A DNA stretch of 64,000 bases from a virus, in the IMG/VR virus record IMGVR_UViG_3300008117_000032, positions 62,001-126,000 of that record; one strand, given 5' to 3'. Made by a program: the position numbers and the translations under genes. Below the pieces are notes generated by a model, which worked only from the letters and a program-made list of their open reading frames with translations, was not told where the DNA came from and ran no database searches. Shown here in pieces: positions 30,539-39,494 of the stretch; the stretch's first letter is position 1; every line of letters starts with the position of its first letter.

Positions 30539-30970
30539 ATGACAAAAGTAAAAATTTCAACCCAAAAAGGGGACATGGTTGCCAGATTGTATGATGACGC
30601 AACACCAATTACCGTAAAAAACTTTATAGATTTAATCGAAAAGAAGTTTTATGATGGTCTAAATTTTCATAGAGTTATTCCAGGATTTGTTATCCAAGGA
30701 GGATGTCCGAAAGGGGATGGAACTGGTGGACCTGGATATTCAATCCACTGTGAAGTCTCGGCTCCAAATCAATTTCATGACAAAGGTGTTTTATCTATGG
30801 CACATGCAGGTAGAAACACAGGAGGTTCTCAATTCTTCATATGTCATAATAGACAAAATACCCAACATCTTGATAGAAACCACACTTGTTTCGGAAAAGT
30901 TGTTGAGGGACTCGATATTGTCGACCAAATCCAACCAGGAGACAAAATAAATTCAATTTCAATAATCTAA
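30539..30970 (+). CDS. Peptidyl-prolyl cis-trans isomerase, cyclophilin type
   Basis: 143 residues. Cyclophilin signatures are complete: NFHRVIPGFVIQGG with the catalytic Arg, GPGYSIHCE, GVLSMAHAGRNTGGSQFFIC and HLDRNHTCFGKVVEG. It is a single domain with no signal peptide, as in cytoplasmic PpiB. It speeds proline isomerisation and could help fold virion proteins. It carries no leader. The next gene starts three bases later. Confidence 0.9.
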   Translation: MTKVKISTQKGDMVARLYDDATPITVKNFIDLIEKKFYDGLNFHRVIPGFVIQGGCPKGDGTGGPGYSIHCEVSAPNQFHDKGVLSMAHAGRNTGGSQFFICHNRQNTQHLDRNHTCFGKVVEGLDIVDQIQPGDKINSISII

Positions 30971-30972
30971 TA

Positions 30973-31383
30973 ATGAGAAAATTTTTCATAACACTAATTT
31001 TGGTTTTGTCTACCTTCATTTTGACTGCACAAACCTATTACAAAGCAACTCTCACCGAGATGTATACATATGATAATACAAATAAGGAATGGGTCTTATA
31101 TTCCAAAAATTCAGATGTAAGTATAACAGTTGTTGTGGAACCCCAATTTATTTCTTTTCAAGCAAAAAAACCTTCGATTTTCAAAGTATATGAAAACACC
31201 AAGGAAGAGATGAATACTAAAAGTCTTTCGGGATACAGATACACTGCAAAAGATTTGAGAGAAGACCAAATGGTTAAGGTAGATGTTTTAGTCCACAAGG
31301 AAACGAAAACCGCTGTCATTTCAATTATAAATGTCTCAGAGGGATATAATCTAAGATATTTTCTAACTGAAGTAATCGATTAA
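30973..31383 (+). CDS. Secreted protein of unknown function
   Basis: 136 residues. A clear signal peptide (MRKFFITLILVLSTFILTAQ) is followed by a beta-rich domain (YYKATLTEMYTYDNTNKEW, VSITVVVEPQFISFQAKK). The TAQT cleavage region is typical of Bacteroidota exported proteins. Co-transcribed with cyclophilin. Confidence 0.6.
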   Translation: MRKFFITLILVLSTFILTAQTYYKATLTEMYTYDNTNKEWVLYSKNSDVSITVVVEPQFISFQAKKPSIFKVYENTKEEMNTKSLSGYRYTAKDLREDQMVKVDVLVHKETKTAVISIINVSEGYNLRYFLTEVID

Positions 31384-31388
31384 AAATT

Positions 31389-31412
31389 ACCCTCTGAAAA
31401 GAGGGTTTTTTA
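31389..31412 (+). terminator. Rho-independent terminator
   Basis: ACCCTCTGAAAAGAGGGTTTTTTA. Confidence 0.8.
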
Positions 31413-31426
31413 TTATATTTATAAAC

Positions 31427-32143
31427 ATGGGAAAAAAGAAATTTTTAATATCGGAGCAAGACCTTACAGACTTGATTCTTAAATCATTGATAGGTTCAAA
31501 AGACAGTAAAGGGATTTTAGATACGTTTCTCTCGACAACAAAACCAAATCAAACTGATACGTCATCTTCCCCTTCATCAAATATAGACACCAAAACAAAT
31601 TTGAACGTGCCTACAGGTGAATTCCCTGTGATGAATTTAAATAATCCTGCAGAATATGAAACTTATAAAAGTATTGCAGATAAATTTATTTCAACAAGGA
31701 AACACAACCTTTTGGGAATAACAGGTTCAATGTTAGCCGACGGAGCAAAAAATGCTCAAACCAAATACGGAAGATACGTTCCCGTGGAATTGGCACTTTC
31801 TCAATTAGCGGCAGAAGGAGGGTTCGATAAAAATCCATCCTCAAGACCAATCCGAACAAAAAATCCATTCAATGTAGGGAACGTTAATAGCGGTAAAAAC
31901 ATTTTTCATAACACAGTTCAATCAGGAATTCAAGCATATTTTGATTTGATTGCAAGAAGTTATTTGACAGATACAACCTCAGGTGCTGATTTGATTAAAA
32001 ATTTTGTAAACAAGAGGGGTCTTAGATACGCTACAGGTGGTAAATATGAGGCGTTAGTTGGGCAGATTGCAAATCAAGTAAAAAATATTGCATCCCCGAT
32101 TTATGCAACATTGAGTAAAAAGATTTCAACTGATTTGACTTAA
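31427..32143 (+). CDS. Tagged glucosaminidase-like wall hydrolase
   Basis: 238 residues. The leader MGKKKFLISEQDLTDLILKS is similar in form to the others, without a perfect (I/L)xE. After a Ser/Thr-rich linker, YVPVELALSQLAAEGGFDKN, KNPFNVGNV and GIQAYFDLIARSYL show the Bax/FlgJ-type glucosaminidase pattern with Glu in AAEGGF. TATTTATA lies three bases before the ATG. Confidence 0.65.
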   Translation: MGKKKFLISEQDLTDLILKSLIGSKDSKGILDTFLSTTKPNQTDTSSSPSSNIDTKTNLNVPTGEFPVMNLNNPAEYETYKSIADKFISTRKHNLLGITGSMLADGAKNAQTKYGRYVPVELALSQLAAEGGFDKNPSSRPIRTKNPFNVGNVNSGKNIFHNTVQSGIQAYFDLIARSYLTDTTSGADLIKNFVNKRGLRYATGGKYEALVGQIANQVKNIASPIYATLSKKISTDLT

Positions 32144-32171
32144 TCTACAAAAATTTATTACATTTAATTTG

Positions 32172-32630
32172 ATGTCGGATGTCAACGTTAAACTTAAGAG
32201 AATAATTCTCAAAAAACTTGAACAAGACTTAGGTAATAAAGTAGTAGTTCCGAATGGAATGAATTTATGGATTGTTGACCCCGATAATCAGGATTGGTTT
32301 TTCAATGTTACCTCGGCGGGTTCTTTAGAATTCAATCAAAAATTTTTTACGTTATATTCTAACCTTTTTTCTATCGACATGAAAATTCTATCGAAAATAT
32401 TGAAGGAATGGTTTGAAATAAAATTCGGTATCAGAATTCACAGTTCAATGAGAAGAACCTCAAACCTTTCTTATATTGTTGAAATTATTCTCGAATCCAA
32501 CGAGAAAAAAAAGGGAACTTGGAATTTGGGTAATAGATTCGGTTTCAGTTATGATGTCGTAAAAAGGTTCTTAAACCTTCAGAAAAATAATAAATTTGTC
32601 GTTGTCGAAAATTTTATTTTTTCTGAGTGA
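32172..32630 (+). CDS. Protein of unknown function, related to the W-V/F family
   Basis: 152 residues from the ATG at 32172 (MSDVNVKLKRIILKKLEQDL...). Strands WIVDPDNQDWFFNVTSAGS and a helix ILSKILKEWFEIKFG echo the small W-V/F proteins. It overlaps the convergent metallopeptidase-like gene by 17 bases. Confidence 0.5.
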   Translation: MSDVNVKLKRIILKKLEQDLGNKVVVPNGMNLWIVDPDNQDWFFNVTSAGSLEFNQKFFTLYSNLFSIDMKILSKILKEWFEIKFGIRIHSSMRRTSNLSYIVEIILESNEKKKGTWNLGNRFGFSYDVVKRFLNLQKNNKFVVVENFIFSE

Positions 32631-33684
32631 TGGCGTAAAGTTTGGATATTTTACGAATCATTTTGTCTCCAATATAATTGAAGAATTTCTCATAATACTT
32701 TACAAAGTCTTTGGGATTTTCGAATCTCGAAACTCTCGATACAAACTTATCAAAAACTTTCTTTTTTTCATCTTGAAAACCCAAAAGTTCCTCTAAAAAA
32801 TTAGTCTTAATCATTTCTGCAAAACTTATTATTTTCTTTTGGGAAATTACAGAATAAAGAAGTTTGTATATACTTTCTAACTTTTCCTCAGGTGTCATCA
32901 ACTTGGGTTTTTCACCAACTTTCCTTAGTAATTTGTTCAGACCTTTCTCATCTTTCAGTATTCTATTTTCAAAGTCCTGAATATTAAAGTCTTTAATTCT
33001 TTTCAAATTCTTGTAGGTATCATTACTTCTCAAAAACTCTAAGAAGTCTTTCTGCGAAATTTGACCTGTTTGTATTGCTGCAGATATTTCACTAGGTCTG
33101 ACCAAATTTTCATTTGCGGAGGAAAAATATATATCATGAACAAAAATATCTAAGGGTTCAAAATTGAAACCTAAATTTATAGATGATTGATATTCTGCCC
33201 TCTGAATGGGGTTGTCATAAAGTTTTTTGAAGTGGTCGTAGGCATGTTTGAACTCGTGTGAAAGATTTTCAATAATCTCGTTTTTATTTTTTTCAAAATA
33301 TACTGGTAATTCTTCGTAATTGAAATCAGTCGGAACCAACATCACGATTACTAAATCCACGGTTTTATTCTTGATTGGTTCAAGTCTCATATCCTCGGTT
33401 TTTCTTGATTGACTACGGATTGCCATAGACATTATTTCGGGTGTTTTGATTTTTGGGTGCTCATCAACCCCGAGTTTCACTTTTAGTGTTGTAAACCTGA
33501 AGTCTGCAATTTGATAATCAACTCTGAAATTCATTGAGACACCTTGACCATATTCAAAATCTTTTGAATCTAATCTCTTAACCCAATTCAAGATTCTTTG
33601 GTAGGCATTTTTACTCACCTCAACAATGTTGTGAGGAACCCCGAGTGCTTCCCTTAAAACCTTCTTTATTTCTGTTCTTTGCAT
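32614..33684 (-). CDS. Tagged HExxH metallopeptidase-like protein
   Basis: 356 residues from the ATG at 33684. The leader MQRTEIKKVLREALG contains L-R-E and follows TATTTATT by 13 bases on the minus strand, so the upstream TTG-type start is not needed. The zinc-site helix is IIENLSHEFKHAYDHFKKL with a following Glu (QRAEYQS). The C-terminal ~130 residues are helical and charged. A delivered protease is inferred. Confidence 0.6.
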   Translation of the reverse strand: MQRTEIKKVLREALGVPHNIVEVSKNAYQRILNWVKRLDSKDFEYGQGVSMNFRVDYQIADFRFTTLKVKLGVDEHPKIKTPEIMSMAIRSQSRKTEDMRLEPIKNKTVDLVIVMLVPTDFNYEELPVYFEKNKNEIIENLSHEFKHAYDHFKKLYDNPIQRAEYQSSINLGFNFEPLDIFVHDIYFSSANENLVRPSEISAAIQTGQISQKDFLEFLRSNDTYKNLKRIKDFNIQDFENRILKDEKGLNKLLRKVGEKPKLMTPEEKLESIYKLLYSVISQKKIISFAEMIKTNFLEELLGFQDEKKKVFDKFVSRVSRFENPKDFVKYYEKFFNYIGDKMIRKISKLYAITQKK

Positions 33685-33720
33685 GATTATTCTATATAAT
33701 AAATACAATAGTTATTATTA

Positions 33721-33933
33721 ATGGCTTTTCTGAGATTTTTCATAAAATATGTTGCATCCAAACTATCCATTCCTTTTTGGATGGTAGGTCATGTTCATTT
33801 GACTATGAACGTATATGATGATTTGATAGAAATATTCATGTCATTTGGATTAAATTTCATAGTTTTTATGGCTTTTTGGTTCGAATGGATGGACTCTAAG
33901 TCCAAGGATAATAACTCCAAAGTAAAACAATGA
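33721..33933 (+). CDS. Small membrane protein, unknown function
   Basis: 70 residues with one or two hydrophobic stretches (FFIKYVASKLSIPFWMVG, FGLNFIVFMAFWFEWM) and a charged tail (SKSKDNNSKVKQ). Divergent from the preceding minus-strand gene; 37 bases separate their starts. Confidence 0.45.
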   Translation: MAFLRFFIKYVASKLSIPFWMVGHVHLTMNVYDDLIEIFMSFGLNFIVFMAFWFEWMDSKSKDNNSKVKQ

Positions 33934-33957
33934 TATTTATAAAGAAAACATTTTAAA

Positions 33958-34323
33958 ATGGCAACAATTTTTTCAAGAAACGAATCAGATAAATTCATCA
34001 AGCAAGTTGGTGAGGACTTCATCCATAATCCTTCAGGTGAAACTGAAGACATCACTCTCGAAATTCTGAATGTGTCAACAGACAAATCATTCAACGTTTT
34101 TTCAGATGTTGAATGCTCAAACCTTGTAGGAGACTTCAAAGTAATCTTCAGAGCTAATGACGGTGTTTATTTGAATTTAGCAAATGTTACAGGAGTTGAA
34201 CTATATGGGGATATTGATTATGCTAATCATATCGTTGTCTCATCGGACGGAGAAGAAAAACTTCTTGATTGGTCTGAATTAAATTCAGATACTGTAATTA
34301 ACACAATATTGAGAGTCATCTAA
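33958..34323 (+). CDS. Protein of unknown function
   Basis: 121 residues, beta-rich (DITLEILNVSTDKSFNVFS, DFKVIFRANDGVYLNLANV). TATTTATA lies 16 bases before the ATG. The next tagged gene follows after five bases. Confidence 0.5.
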   Translation: MATIFSRNESDKFIKQVGEDFIHNPSGETEDITLEILNVSTDKSFNVFSDVECSNLVGDFKVIFRANDGVYLNLANVTGVELYGDIDYANHIVVSSDGEEKLLDWSELNSDTVINTILRVI

Positions 34324-34328
34324 TATTG

Positions 34329-34613
34329 ATGAAAAAAATACTCATCACCAAAGAACAATACAACCGTTTATTTGAGACTGGTTCCAACAGTGCTGCTATG
34401 GATTTAGACATATATGTTCAACCAGTAAATTACAATACTGACAACGGTAACTCGAGTGTTGAAGATTCAATTGAGGATTCAATAGATAAACTCAAAGAAC
34501 TCAATTCCTTGTTCAAAGGTGGAAAAAAGACCAAGTCTTCAACAAAAAACAATTTTTTCAAAATATTGGATAAGGTCAACCAGGTATACGATGAAACAAA
34601 AACCAGTAGTTAA
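34329..34613 (+). CDS. Tagged small protein (KYIITE class)
   Basis: 94 residues. The leader MKKILITKEQYNRLFETG ends L-F-E. The remainder is Ser/Asp/Asn-rich and probably disordered, with a basic helix at the end (FKILDKVNQVYDETKT). Probably a simple capsid-internal protein. Confidence 0.55.
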   Translation: MKKILITKEQYNRLFETGSNSAAMDLDIYVQPVNYNTDNGNSSVEDSIEDSIDKLKELNSLFKGGKKTKSSTKNNFFKILDKVNQVYDETKTSS

Positions 34614-34657
34614 TTTACTTAGAGTGAAAAAAAACTACCTTTAAAAAAAAATGAACT

Positions 34658-34849
34658 ATGAATTTAAGTAACGACCAAAAAGCTCAACTTTATAACCAAT
34701 ATTTGTTTCAATATGAAAGAATTCAAGAACAGATTAGACAAATCAAAGCTCAAAACTTTGAGGTTTCCCCTTCAGACGAACAAAAAATAAGATTATTGGA
34801 GGTTGAGGCAAAAAAAATATTTAATAATACAAAAAACTTATATAGATAA
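34658..34849 (+). CDS. Small coiled-coil protein
   Basis: 63 residues, helical with heptad-like spacing (LYNQYLFQYERIQEQIRQIK). Eleven bases separate it from the next gene. Function unknown. Confidence 0.5.
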   Translation: MNLSNDQKAQLYNQYLFQYERIQEQIRQIKAQNFEVSPSDEQKIRLLEVEAKKIFNNTKNLYR

Positions 34850-34859
34850 TTCGTTTTAC

Positions 34860-35075
34860 ATGTCTTTTTTCAGATTAATTCAAAAAATTCGTTCATTTTT
34901 TGTAGAAACACCAAATAGAAAACTAACTTGGTGTAGAAATGATTATGAATTAGGAAAAAAATGGTCAAAGGGTCAACCACACCCTTTCATCAAAAACAAA
35001 TCCTTATGGGATTATTGTTACGACCCTTATGATTCTGTTTATACTTTGAATAATTTGAATAATTTCATAAAATAA
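34860..35075 (+). CDS. Small basic protein upstream of sulfotransferase 2
   Basis: 71 residues from the ATG at 34860 (MSFFRLIQKIRSFFVETPNR...). Trp/Tyr-rich (LTWCRNDYELGKKWSKGQ). The stop overlaps the sulfotransferase-like start (TAATG), so it may be an accessory protein of that enzyme. Confidence 0.5.
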   Translation: MSFFRLIQKIRSFFVETPNRKLTWCRNDYELGKKWSKGQPHPFIKNKSLWDYCYDPYDSVYTLNNLNNFIK

Positions 35076-35782
35076 TGAATATTTCACCCGAGCATCAGGT
35101 TGTATGGTTAGCACACGAAAGATGTGCAACTAGAATCACCAAAAAAATTTTCGAAGACTACAATTTTTTCAGATATTCTCAAAAAGACAAAGAGGAATAC
35201 TTGGATTTTAAGTATTATGAGCATTCATTTTCAAATTTCATTCCTGAAAAATTTCAAAATTTAAAAAAAATCATAAGTTGTAGAAATCCCTATGATATGT
35301 TCTTTTCATTCTTTGTTAACTCGTATAATTCAGAAGCGCTAACCAAGAAAAAAACTAACGTAAGGAAAAATTTCAATAATTGGATTCAGAAGTCTCTCCT
35401 GAACCATGGATTTTACGTTTTCATGACCCCAAAATATGGAAGTGACCAGCTGTTCTTTAATAAGTGGAAATTCAACAATGAAGAAACGGTTGATTACACT
35501 CTAAGAGCTGAAAATTTATATCAAGATTTGCTCAAACTACCATTCATCAAGTCAAAAAATGAAATTGATAGACAAAAAATGCAAGAATTGTTAAATGACA
35601 ACCCTTTTTTAAATAAAAGGTATTTTATCTTCAATGATTTGTATGATACAAAAAGTGCGAAGTTAGTTTACCACTTTTACAAACCATATTTTTACAAATT
35701 CGATTACGACCCATTTTCATTTACGAAGGATACTTTATCTAATGATGAGAAAATACAATTTTTACACGGTGTGATTGATTAG
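35075..35782 (+). CDS. Sulfotransferase-like protein 2
   Basis: 235 residues. WLAHERCATRITKKIFED is at the position of the PAPS loop and SCRNPYDMFFSFF matches the R-N-P-x-x-x-x-x-S 3'-phosphate motif. The P-loop lacks the usual K-T/S, so activity is less certain than for 29865-30497. Similar length and order of motifs suggest ancient paralogs. Confidence 0.5.
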   Translation: MNISPEHQVVWLAHERCATRITKKIFEDYNFFRYSQKDKEEYLDFKYYEHSFSNFIPEKFQNLKKIISCRNPYDMFFSFFVNSYNSEALTKKKTNVRKNFNNWIQKSLLNHGFYVFMTPKYGSDQLFFNKWKFNNEETVDYTLRAENLYQDLLKLPFIKSKNEIDRQKMQELLNDNPFLNKRYFIFNDLYDTKSAKLVYHFYKPYFYKFDYDPFSFTKDTLSNDEKIQFLHGVID

Positions 35783-35816
35783 TCGGAGATTTTGAAAGAA
35801 ACTTATATTTATAGAC

Positions 35817-36314
35817 ATGAGTAAAAGATTTTATTTAACCGAATCTGAAAAAGAAGAAATCAGGAAATTTTATAATATTTCTGAAGACGAGAAAAAAGAT
35901 GATAGAAAGTTTTGTCACGCTGGTAACACTAAATCGTTAGAAGAAATTATGGGCGATGATGAAGATGATGATTATATTGAGGGAGTAAGATTAAGAAAGA
36001 ACGGTGTTAGGGGATTAGTTGATAAGTTAGAATTGCTCAAAACCTTGAGACTTCATCCGAAGGTTACGGATGGTGGAGAACATTTAGCACACCAAATAAT
36101 GACTCATCTTAAAGGATTCAAACCCTACAATTATTTTGATGAAACAAAGAAAGAGTGTTGTAAGGCCATGGACAAAATCATAGAACTCTACAAGGAGAAC
36201 GAACACGGTGAAGAATTAGTTAAGGATATTGAAAAAGTATATGCAATGCAACATCTCTCACCAAGAGCGAAAGAATTTTTAAAACACGGAATCGGAATGA
36301 TTAAAGGTCAGTAA
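35817..36314 (+). CDS. Tagged-like helical protein
   Basis: 165 residues. The start MSKRFYLTESEKEEIRKFYN ends ISE and resembles the ISEEEKNAIREQ leaders; TATTTATA is three bases upstream. The body is helical and charged with Cys in KFCHAG and ECCKAM (possible metal site) and SPRAKEFLKHGIG near the end. Function unknown. Confidence 0.55.
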   Translation: MSKRFYLTESEKEEIRKFYNISEDEKKDDRKFCHAGNTKSLEEIMGDDEDDDYIEGVRLRKNGVRGLVDKLELLKTLRLHPKVTDGGEHLAHQIMTHLKGFKPYNYFDETKKECCKAMDKIIELYKENEHGEELVKDIEKVYAMQHLSPRAKEFLKHGIGMIKGQ

Positions 36315-36343
36315 TTGTTTTTACAAAATATATTTTATAAAAT

Positions 36344-36368
36344 TGTCCCATAAAGGGACTTTTTTTTT
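36344..36368 (+). terminator. Rho-independent terminator
   Basis: TGTCCCATAAAGGGACTTTTTTTTT, directly before the next ATG at 36369. Confidence 0.75.
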
Positions 36369-36755
36369 ATGTCAACTCAATCTCATATCGATAAGGTTAA
36401 TCTACAACCAATGGTAATTCCCTACCCAACCCATGTAGGTGCCCCAAAGATTGAACCCCAAGACTTAACATCCTTTAAAAAACACGGTCTCAATAAGGTC
36501 GACCGAGTGGTTAAGAGACGATATGAAGAGCTCATTAAAGAAGCACAGGACCTCCAAAATTCGATGATTATCCAACAAGAGGTCTACGAGTCAAACTATA
36601 GATTTGAACCGATTATTGGGGAGATATATCACTTATATGAGAATCCTGATGGGTCCAAGACTTTGTCACTTATTGGTCCAAACGAATGGAATAAAAAACA
36701 TCTTTATTCTGTGGTTTTAAATTCTGACATGACATGGACAAGATTGGAAAAATAA
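36369..36755 (+). CDS. DUF2452-like protein
   Basis: 128 residues. PYPTHVGAPKIEPQDLTSFK, VKRRYEELIKEAQDL and IIGEIYHLYENPDGSKTLSL then IGPNEW fit the DUF2452 family known from Bacteroidota and eukaryotes, where function is unknown. A possible host-derived gene. It overlaps the next gene by 22 bases. Confidence 0.6.
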   Translation: MSTQSHIDKVNLQPMVIPYPTHVGAPKIEPQDLTSFKKHGLNKVDRVVKRRYEELIKEAQDLQNSMIIQQEVYESNYRFEPIIGEIYHLYENPDGSKTLSLIGPNEWNKKHLYSVVLNSDMTWTRLEK

Positions 36756-37015
36756 AACGACTTGTTGAGTCTTCGTTGAACACCTCCTTCGGAGGGGATA
36801 TTTTAATCAAAGAAATACAAATCGTCCCCACCCAAAAATATGATGACAAATCAAATAAATGGATTCCCGATTCTCATGCTGTTTTTCTAACCATCAAAGA
36901 CAATCGGAGAGATGAACCCGACTCTCACATTGGTTTCTTGGACGACCCTTGTAATGAAGTAACAAAAATTATAGAGGATATTTTAGGTTTCGATTCTTGT
37001 GTGGCGGTTTGCTAA
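36734..37015 (+). CDS. Tagged-like small alpha/beta protein
   Basis: 93 residues. MDKIGKIKRLVESSLNTSFG begins with a short helix with L-V-E, then strands ILIKEIQIVPTQKYD and SHAVFLTIKDNRRDE. Resembles the protein encoded at 39491 on the minus strand. Function unknown. Confidence 0.5.
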   Translation: MDKIGKIKRLVESSLNTSFGGDILIKEIQIVPTQKYDDKSNKWIPDSHAVFLTIKDNRRDEPDSHIGFLDDPCNEVTKIIEDILGFDSCVAVC

Positions 37016-37023
37016 AATCCCTA

Positions 37024-37052
37024 GAACTAGTATTACTAGTTTTTTTTCTTTT
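37024..37052 (+). terminator. Rho-independent terminator
   Basis: AACTAGT-ATT-ACTAGTT with a long T-rich tract. A second hairpin (TTATTATTC-TGAAA-GAATAATAA) follows at about 37073-37100. Confidence 0.75.
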
Positions 37053-37147
37053 TTTTTTATTTTTATTAATTCTTATTATTATTCTGAAAGAATAATAATT
37101 ATTTCCCTCATCACTAAAAGTCATTTTTGGTGGATATTTATTTCATA

Positions 37148-38092
37148 ATGAAAAAAAGTATCAAATTAACTGAGACGGATTTAGAGAATATTATCTTACG
37201 AATTCTTAAAGAACAAACAGGACCAGGAATAACTTCATTTGGGCTAGATAATTCACGTGAAAACGCAAGAGTCAGTAAACAAAATGAAAATATCAGTTTA
37301 GAGAAGAAATACCCGTGTATTCCCGAGGACGTAAGACCATTTGCAGAATACGTAGTTCAAAACAAACAAAAATTGATGAGTGAACTTGGGGTTGATGCTA
37401 ATACACTGCTTTTCATGGCCAAAGCCGCAATCGGAATTATTGGAAGGGAAACTTTATTCCGTACTTATAGTGAATGGAGTGATGACGCGGCAGAATTTTT
37501 ACATTCGATAGGGTTTGGATTTCTCCCAAAATCCGCTGTGGGTGGGTTAAATTTGGTGAATAAAATTTCAGGTAAACCTCAGAAACAAATGAGTTTGGGT
37601 TCAGCACAATTTACCGAAAAAACTTGGAATGATTATGGTTTAGATAAAAAAGTTGGTTCCTATTCAGATTCTTTCAGTTCTTTGAAACAAGGAATAGGGA
37701 CATTACACAGAATCAATGATGATTACAAAAGAGCCTTAAAAGTAGGTAATGGAACAGGTCCATCCGTTAATCCGATTGCAGTTAGAACTAAGGGTATCAA
37801 GGGAATTGATGGGACAGGTAACAACGCAATGGATTTAGCAATAGTTGCACACAACATGCCAGGTCTAATCACTAGATGGTGTGAAACAAAAGACCCGAAT
37901 TATGCTGCACCGTGTGACAAAACGTTATATCAACCCTTTCCACAATCTAAACCTGAACTGAAAATTATGGTTTTACAAAACAAACCAATTGCCAATTATT
38001 TTCCAAACAAAGGTTCGGGTCAACAAACAAGTATTGGTTACTTGGAAAAAGTAGTAAGATACATGAATAGTTTTGGTTGTTTGAAGTTTTAA
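37148..38092 (+). CDS. Tagged lysozyme-like protein (LTExDL class)
   Basis: 314 residues from the ATG at 37148, five bases after TATTTATT. The leader MKKSIKLTETDLENIILRIL ends L-K-E. FMAKAAIGIIGRETLF carries a GRE that fits the catalytic Glu of lytic-transglycosylase-like folds, followed by SLGSAQFTEKTWNDYGL and, later, the DLAIVAHN region. A paralog at 40279-41463 lacks the Glu. Likely wall-cleaving enzyme delivered with the DNA. Confidence 0.65.
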   Translation: MKKSIKLTETDLENIILRILKEQTGPGITSFGLDNSRENARVSKQNENISLEKKYPCIPEDVRPFAEYVVQNKQKLMSELGVDANTLLFMAKAAIGIIGRETLFRTYSEWSDDAAEFLHSIGFGFLPKSAVGGLNLVNKISGKPQKQMSLGSAQFTEKTWNDYGLDKKVGSYSDSFSSLKQGIGTLHRINDDYKRALKVGNGTGPSVNPIAVRTKGIKGIDGTGNNAMDLAIVAHNMPGLITRWCETKDPNYAAPCDKTLYQPFPQSKPELKIMVLQNKPIANYFPNKGSGQQTSIGYLEKVVRYMNSFGCLKF

Positions 38093-38137
38093 ATAAAACT
38101 GATGGTAGAATAGAAATAAAAACATATTTATTAAAGT

Positions 38138-39187
38138 ATGAAAAATTTAAGAAATAAAATGAGAGTCATTCTCGAACAATACGAATCTTACACTGATTTC
38201 GTTAAAGCCGCTCAAACAAAACTTAAGGAATTAGGATACAACTTAGGGAAATCTGGTCCAAATAGGGATGGAGTTGATGGGATTATAGGAAAATTGACAA
38301 AAATTGCAATAAAGGATTTCCAATTAAAAAATGGAGGTAACGGTAAGGGGGTATTAGGTCCTTATACGTCAAAAAAATTAGGAATACCATATTTTGAGGG
38401 AAATCAAGAAGGAACTGTTCCTAGTGATAGTGGGTTGACCAAACGTTGTGGTAGATATGTATTATACCCCACCGTTAAAGATACTTTGAACGATGTTTGT
38501 AAAGGAAAGGAAAATGTTGCAAAAAAAGGTCCAATAGGATGCTCTCAATATGTTGCAAGTCAGACGGGTGTAAGACAGGGTAATGCGTGGCATGCATACA
38601 GATTGTCTAATTCATTTCCAAACAAAGGAGATGGGTTTAGTAAAATATTCAAAGGAGGTAATCTCAATGAAATGGCTGACATTTTTTCACAAATCAACCA
38701 AAATTCGAAAGGCTTAAGTGAAAATCAAATTAATTCATCAGGTCAATTCGGTAGAATTAAGTCCTTAATTTCACAAGCTGTTCCATCTCAGTCTTCTTTT
38801 AGCGACTTAGATTTGGGAGATGTTGTTGGAATTTATTATCCTGGTTCATCACACACAGGAGAAGCTTTCTTTTATGGGGCAACGGGATTAACATCAAAAG
38901 GAGAAAGAGCAACCAATGGTCCTTTCTTTGGTGTTTTGGAAGGTGGAAAAATAAGAGCTTGGCAGCCAAGTGATATGGGAAAAAAATTGAAATTTGTTCC
39001 AGGTGATACTTTAACAAAGAAGGGAGAACGTTTTGGTTTCAACACTCACTTAGGTTTTGTTGGGGGAAAAACACCATCAGGAGAACCAATCATTTATCAC
39101 TACGTGACCGACACATTAAAAGCAACACCTTTATCCCAAATGGGAGGTGAATTTAACATAGTTTGGGCAAGACCAGCAAAAGCGTAA
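38138..39187 (+). CDS. Tagged wall-binding protein with Cys/His hydrolase-like domain
   Basis: 349 residues. The leader MKNLRNKMRVILEQ ends I-L-E. Residues ~20-85 are a peptidoglycan-binding domain (LKELGYNLGKSGPNRDGVDG, GKLTKIAIKDFQLKNGG). The rest has GPIGCSQYVASQTGV with a candidate nucleophile Cys, NAWHAYRLSN and NTHLGFVGG with His, as in NlpC/CHAP-like amidases. Probably a peptidoglycan amidase or endopeptidase. A spanin-like gene starts two bases after its stop. Confidence 0.65.
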   Translation: MKNLRNKMRVILEQYESYTDFVKAAQTKLKELGYNLGKSGPNRDGVDGIIGKLTKIAIKDFQLKNGGNGKGVLGPYTSKKLGIPYFEGNQEGTVPSDSGLTKRCGRYVLYPTVKDTLNDVCKGKENVAKKGPIGCSQYVASQTGVRQGNAWHAYRLSNSFPNKGDGFSKIFKGGNLNEMADIFSQINQNSKGLSENQINSSGQFGRIKSLISQAVPSQSSFSDLDLGDVVGIYYPGSSHTGEAFFYGATGLTSKGERATNGPFFGVLEGGKIRAWQPSDMGKKLKFVPGDTLTKKGERFGFNTHLGFVGGKTPSGEPIIYHYVTDTLKATPLSQMGGEFNIVWARPAKA

Positions 39188-39188
39188 A

Positions 39189-39494
39189 ATGGAAACACAA
39201 TCATTATATACAGTATTAATTACGGTTGTAACCGTATTAGGTTCAGCAAGTGCATGGAGATTCTATGAGAAAAGAGCCATGAGGAAAGAAAGAGATGAAG
39301 AATTTATTCGTCATGATTGTAAAGATAGAATTGCAAAGTTAGAAGTTTTGTTGGAAAATTCCTCCAAGGAAAAAGATGAGATGAGAGCAACAATCTTAAA
39401 ATTGACAGAACAAGTTTCAGCACTTGCAGTGAAAGTTGATTATCTACAGAAAGAAAATTCAGAACTCATTCTAAGATTGAATAAGGGAATTTAA
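39189..39494 (+). CDS. Membrane-anchored coiled-coil protein, spanin- or holin-like
   Basis: 101 residues: an N-terminal transmembrane helix (YTVLITVVTVLGSASAWRF), then a long charged coiled coil (IAKLEVLLENSSKEKDEM, KVDYLQKENSELILRLN). The layout is that of inner-membrane spanins, and the upstream neighbour is a wall hydrolase. No lipoprotein partner is seen next to it. Confidence 0.5.
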   Translation: METQSLYTVLITVVTVLGSASAWRFYEKRAMRKERDEEFIRHDCKDRIAKLEVLLENSSKEKDEMRATILKLTEQVSALAVKVDYLQKENSELILRLNKGI

